Assembly: GCF_032062135.1 (NCBI RefSeq)
Contig: NC_092866.1
Coordinates: 22,324,862-22,388,861 of the forward strand
From: Pyxicephalus adspersus
Lineage: Eukaryota; Chordata; Amphibia; Anura; Pyxicephalidae
DNA: 64,000 nucleotides
Direction of reading: 5' to 3'
Positions 60,911-64,000 of the stretch are shown one piece after another. Under the pieces are notes generated by a model. It saw only the letters and a list, made by a program, of their open reading frames with translations, had not been told where the DNA came from and ran no database searches. Position 1 is the stretch's first letter. The number at the start of each line of letters is the position of its first letter. Position numbers and translations under genes: made by a program.

Positions 60911-61599
60911 CAATTGATAGAAGGGCATATCATACAGTCCAATCTATAGTTAAAACATGATTACAATAAATTAAAAACTTCAACAAACCATTAAGATTAT
61001 GTTGTTATCATATTTAGCTACATACTTACAATCAATGACATCTCCAATGAATCTAATGTTACAGCCACATCCACACCATGATACCAGTTCACTGATATAT
61101 AAAGTTGGGAGGGGGGGAAAGCAGCAGAGGACTAGTCACCAGTATTGTTTATAGTCCCTGTGCAGCTAATCCCTTCCCATTACTGATTTACCTTTGCTTT
61201 TAATATGGTATATTTTTATTATGTTATATTATGTCTTATTATACTGTGTCTCTGTCTGGAGGTGGTCATCTTAGTAAAGGCAAACTTTGACTTCCTGATC
61301 TCAAGAGTCACTAGTAAAAAGAAGAGTAAGCTGAACAATAAGTATATCACTAGATCCTATTTTAAATACCATAAAACTAGCAGTAGGAGTAGTCGTTTAT
61401 TTGTTTCTAAAATGCACATATAGAGCAATGAGGGTGCAGGAACAGGAAGTCCTAGGCACCCTTACATTTATAAAAAGGGCAGTCTTTTTGTTTGAAGGGA
61501 AAATTAAGGGAAAACTTTAAATTGTTTGGGATACTGATTGGCACAATTTCTAAATTTTACCTTTACCTGCAAGATACCAGTCCCCCAATCTAATGTCGC
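60911..61599. other. Intergenic DNA, no gene seen
   Basis: Part may belong to the repeat around motif 8. A 72-codon frame at 61205-61423 has no recognisable product. Confidence 0.35.
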
Positions 61600-62060
61600 A
61601 CTATTTACTTTTAGCGAACCCCCGCCCAGCCCCTGGAGACTGGTTGCGTTTCCCAGCACTTAGTGCACAAGTTATGGTGTCTGAAAAGGGGCTGGCAGAG
61701 GACCAGGAGCCCACAGATAAAGCAGTACCAAGATCCCAACAGAGACAAGTTCAGTATACAGAGCAGAAGTCATACACAGATAATCCGTCCACCAGACGAG
61801 GTAAAAAAGGGCAAGACACAAGCAGAGTCAGTGTCACAGGCAAAAGGTCAGACCAAGCAGCCCTAGTCAGCAACAGTAAATCAGACAAATACACACCAGC
61901 AGCAAGTCAGCCTAGCTAACGCTACAAAAGGTACCGATGACTGGGAGCAGAAAGGCTATAAAGTCCCAGTAGCAAATGGCAGTGCAGGATAGAGCCAGGA
62001 ACTAATCAGACTCTAAAATTCCCTTTTAGCTGTGCACAGCCTCAGAGTGTGTGCGGGGGA
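61600..62060 (-). mobile_element. Probable gypsy-like LTR remnant, minus orientation
   Basis: On the minus strand a GGGACTTTATAGCC TATA-like region (complement of about 61955-61970) is followed by CTGACC/CTGACT-rich sequence and TCTGCTTGTGTCTTGCCC. This is the same promoter-then-R layout and word usage as the solo LTR at 15615-16255. No exact ends or target duplication found. The overlapping plus-strand frames at 61593-61919 are antisense to it and not genes. Confidence 0.45.
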
Positions 62061-64000
62061 TGCCGATAAAATACATCAGGCTGCACCACTAAATGGAAGC
62101 AGGGGCTGCTGCAATTTTTTGTTTCTCCTTGCTTCAAGTGACATTGCTGGACAAAATAGGCAAGGGTTAGATGAGGTATACTGTTTTCAATGTTTTTATT
62201 AGAAAAAAAAATCAAATACATTTTGACAGTTTTGAACAGAAAAAAAAGAGAATGGGAAAAGAAAGAACAGAACAAAAATCAAAAATAAGATAAACAGAAC
62301 ACTCATAAGATTGGCAAACAATAACAATAATATGAAACAAATAAAAAAAAAGCTGTGCGGGTAATCCAAGGCAACCAGATCATTTGAAAAACTCTCATAG
62401 AATGATTTAACTTTAGCAACTAAAAGTTTGTTAAATACCAATTTATCTTACTTTTTACTTGTTTCACACTATAGTCACCAACGGAGTGTGGGGTGACATC
62501 AAAGCGCCTAAGTATTTAACACCACCCAACACTCTCAAAGAAAGCATCGTAATTGACCCTTTATGATGCCTAAACAAACATATCTCCTGTAGATTGGGTA
62601 GAAAGAAACTCATTGTAAGGGTGAGTACTGTGATCTCATCTTACAAACCTTAAATGTTACACTTAAAGCAGAACTTAACCCAGTTGATACTCACTCATCC
62701 TGGTTCGATTGATGCTACCGGCATCTTCTCCCATCTTTCCTTCCTTTAGAAATAGTTTGAATGGTAAAGAACGTGGAGCCTTTCCATGGTCATCCTTATG
62801 CTAATACAAGAAGAGATCAAGATCTGGAAACAGCCCAGGCCAAAACTTTGAAAAATAGACAAACTTGAAACACCATTTCTTCATTAAAAGGGTAATTAAC
62901 CACACCAGTCCCAATTTTGTTCATTTTGATCAACACAATCATGATTCTCAATCATCACAAGTTTTTATTACTACATTTGGGTTGGGTTGGTGGTATTTGT
63001 GGCTTAAAGATGCCCCACTGATATTGCAAAAAGACTATTAGTACTCAATGCATGTAAAATGTTTATATGCCACAAAGAATTTTGCTCAAATGTTTTTTTG
63101 TATTCATTTTAATATAGTAGAGAACTAGAAAAGGAAAATAATCAGCTGCACAATTTTATCTGCTTGAAAGATCTGAAGCTATTTGAGTTCCATTTCTTGT
63201 CTTTTCCTACAAGGTTATTTTTCACAGCTGCTGCCTACTAAGTTATCATTAGGAATCACATCTTTAGAATTTATTACCAACTTCTCCATTTGTATTTCAA
63301 CCTAATTGACTTGATAAAATTAAGATAAAATGTCATACTTATAGTAAACCATATTTAGAGGCCAATAGTTTTGCTGGGCACACGTATAGCTCTTAATTTG
63401 TACAGCTTTATCTGAATCAGAAAGCTTTTCCCCCTCTAAATGACATAACATAAAAGGGTTTTTTTCACACATTAAAAGTGTCTATGTCAAGACAATTTCC
63501 CGTTTATTGCTTCACAAGTTAAATTTATTTGTAGTTTCAGCATTTTCATAAATAAAGAAGTAACAGTTGTGACAATATGTTAAATGCTGAATTGTTTCAA
63601 AGAGGGAAAATTTGCATTTATAACCCTTCCTCATATTTTTTCGGGCAGCTTGAAGATAATTTGATGGTTGCTGTATTAAACTATATTAACAATGGTAAAT
63701 CAAATAAGAAGAAAGACTGGTTAAAGGGCAGCTGCTTTCATAGTTGCAAGGATTGTAATCATTTGGGTGGTCCCTTGTCCAACTCGTAATATAATGCTGA
63801 GAAAATTGAAATTTTCTAAGACTGTCTTGGGAAGCCAAGCTGTCAGTTTATGTAAGGACTTAAATGCAGAGCAGACTTTTTCATTTGAAGCAATAGGGTT
63901 TTATATCTTACTTCTTTCTGAAAGATCTAGTATGTAATGTATAGTGTACAAGTGTTTGTTATCTACAATTAGAGTTTGCAGACATATATAGGAAAAAAAA
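62061..64000. other. Intergenic DNA, no gene seen
   Basis: A block at about 62655-62760 (TTAAAGCAGAACTTAACCCA onward) looks like an old repeat of unknown family. A block at about 63115-63270 looks non-repetitive. No frame with a recognisable product to the window end. Confidence 0.35.

Overview
This window reads as vertebrate intergenic DNA, most likely from a frog. The lineage is inferred from the repeat families, not proven. The DNA is AT-rich, has many TA microsatellites, and contains one 115-base run of N. I found no host protein-coding exon, rRNA or tRNA gene. Every open frame with a recognisable protein signature belongs to a dead transposable element. The other open frames are short and look like chance frames.

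Layout. 0.2-2.0 kb: two head-to-head pieces of an L2/CR1-type LINE. 6.7-8.6 kb: a broken L1-type LINE on the minus strand, abutting a 790-bp element with long inverted terminal repeats. 11.6-16.3 kb: LTR-derived sequence, including a clean solo LTR with a 5-bp target duplication, plus a SINE fragment interrupted by a hAT-like element with an 8-bp duplication. 17-28 kb: mostly unrecognised DNA with two miniature transposons. 29.2-31.7 kb: a hammerhead-like motif, a nearly full-length tRNA-derived SINE, a Tc1-type transposase remnant and an array of hairpins. 33.9-41.5 kb: hairpin-rich repeats, a TA-flanked MITE, and a mariner element (transposase pseudogene, both terminal inverted repeats) nested inside a fold-back MITE. 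41.6-49.5 kb: mainly low-copy-looking DNA with stretches resembling conserved noncoding sequence. 49.5-53.8 kb: hairpins, two adjacent fold-back MITEs, and a MITE sitting in a TA microsatellite. 58.1-58.5 kb: a strikingly CpG-rich palindromic MITE. 60.5 kb: a perfect 50-bp inverted repeat. 61.6-62.1 kb: a probable LTR remnant.

How the parts relate. The SINE and the L2-type LINE share their 3' tails, as expected if the LINE machinery mobilises the SINE. The most unusual recurring signal is a short hairpin seen eight times on both strands. It has the order CTGANGA, a short stem, GAAAC, often followed by GCGTC. This resembles the hammerhead ribozyme core known from Penelope-like elements, but most copies have an extra or unpaired A at the base of stem II, so ribozyme activity is only a hypothesis.

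Limits. Family names come from motif recognition by eye. No alignment, folding or database search was run. Element ends are exact only where target duplications or terminal repeats are quoted.
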